Assembly (NCBI RefSeq): GCF_013409745.1 | Contig: NZ_JACCBH010000001.1 | Span: forward strand, 1-64,000 | Origin: Microbacterium pseudoresistens | GTDB taxonomy: Bacteria; Actinomycetota; Actinomycetes; Actinomycetales; Microbacteriaceae | Length of the DNA stretch: 64,000 nt | Direction: 5' to 3' | Shown: in pieces, positions 63,956 through 64,000 of the stretch | Layout: each line of letters starts with the position of its first letter | Numbering within the stretch: the first letter of the stretch is position 1 | Notes under the pieces: generated by a model | Seen by the model: the letters and a program-made list of their open reading frames with translations, nothing else | Database searches by the model: none | What the model was told of the DNA's origin: nothing | Position numbers and translations under genes: made by a program

Positions 63956-64000
63956 ATGTACATCCTCCTGGCGCTCATCGCCGCGTGCGCCCTCGGCGTC
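63956..64000 (+). CDS. Start of a membrane protein gene, cut by window end
   Basis: Fifteen codons from an ATG 6 bp after the DUF3107 stop read MYILLALIAACALGV, a hydrophobic segment. Too short to identify; no clear Shine-Dalgarno. Confidence 0.4.
   Translation, partial: MYILLALIAACALGV

Noticed and set aside
1..64000. CRISPR array, IS element, integrase, prophage or genomic-island boundary
   Set aside because: No regularly spaced repeats, transposase or phage genes were seen. The two tRNA genes have no adjacent integrase or obvious att duplication.

Overview
The window is gene-dense, high-GC chromosomal DNA with no insertion sequences, prophage genes or CRISPR array. Gene content and order point to an actinobacterium of the order Micrococcales, most likely family Microbacteriaceae (Microbacterium-like). 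The signs are a PriA-type HisA, LexA divergent from a LysM protein, an actinobacterial Tad pilus locus, small DUF3039 and DUF3107 proteins, AdnAB in place of RecBCD, and UvrD2 next to NudC. This is a family-level inference; no 16S rRNA gene lies in the window.

Layout. 0-4 kb: a translationally coupled histidine cluster (hisC-hisB-hisH-priA) ending in an SseB-family gene. 4-5.4 kb: the SOS hub, a LysM division-inhibitor-like gene divergent from lexA. 5.4-9 kb: metF-metE. 9-17.2 kb: an S9 peptidase, then a leftward run prfB, NlpC/P60 peptidase, ftsE-ftsX, smpB, with an MFS transporter and a small SseB-like gene. 17.2-21.7 kb: a Tad/Flp pilus locus (tadA-tadB-tadC-flp-tadE-tadE-tadG). 21.8 kb: tRNA-Leu(UAG). 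22-26.7 kb: DedA, the Ku/LigD end-joining pair transcribed divergently, and a CDF metal exporter. 26.7-30.7 kb: murI-rph-rdgB, pncB and DUF3039. 30.7-34 kb: an ABC exporter whose ATPase carries a ~300-residue Lys/Ala/Thr-rich N-terminal extension. 34-41.6 kb: a surface-polymer cluster with a nucleotidyltransferase, three CDP-glycerol-type glycerophosphotransferases and a family-2 glycosyltransferase. 41.6-46.3 kb: HtrA-like protease, aminotransferase, aldo/keto reductase, nitrilase and initiator tRNA-Met. 46.4-64 kb: a block also conserved in mycobacteria: UPF0182, a PDZ/Lon-type protease, a DUF2342 zincin-like protein, an orphan cyclodehydratase-like protein, UvrD2, NudC, a phosphotransferase, AdnB, AdnA and DUF3107.

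Themes. Genome maintenance is strongly represented: LexA with its LysM partner, Ku/LigD, UvrD2, AdnAB, NudC and RdgB. So is envelope biology: FtsEX with an NlpC hydrolase nearby, MurI, teichoic-acid-like polymer enzymes, HtrA, the PDZ/Lon protease, DedA and the Tad pilus. A recurrent sequence signal is a TAnnnT hexamer ending exactly 6 or 7 nt before the start codon in 18 genes, which suggests widespread leaderless transcription. It also settles several start codons, including that of the unusual ABC ATPase. All intergenic gaps are under 300 bp; the longest, 4411-4701, carries the lexA control region.
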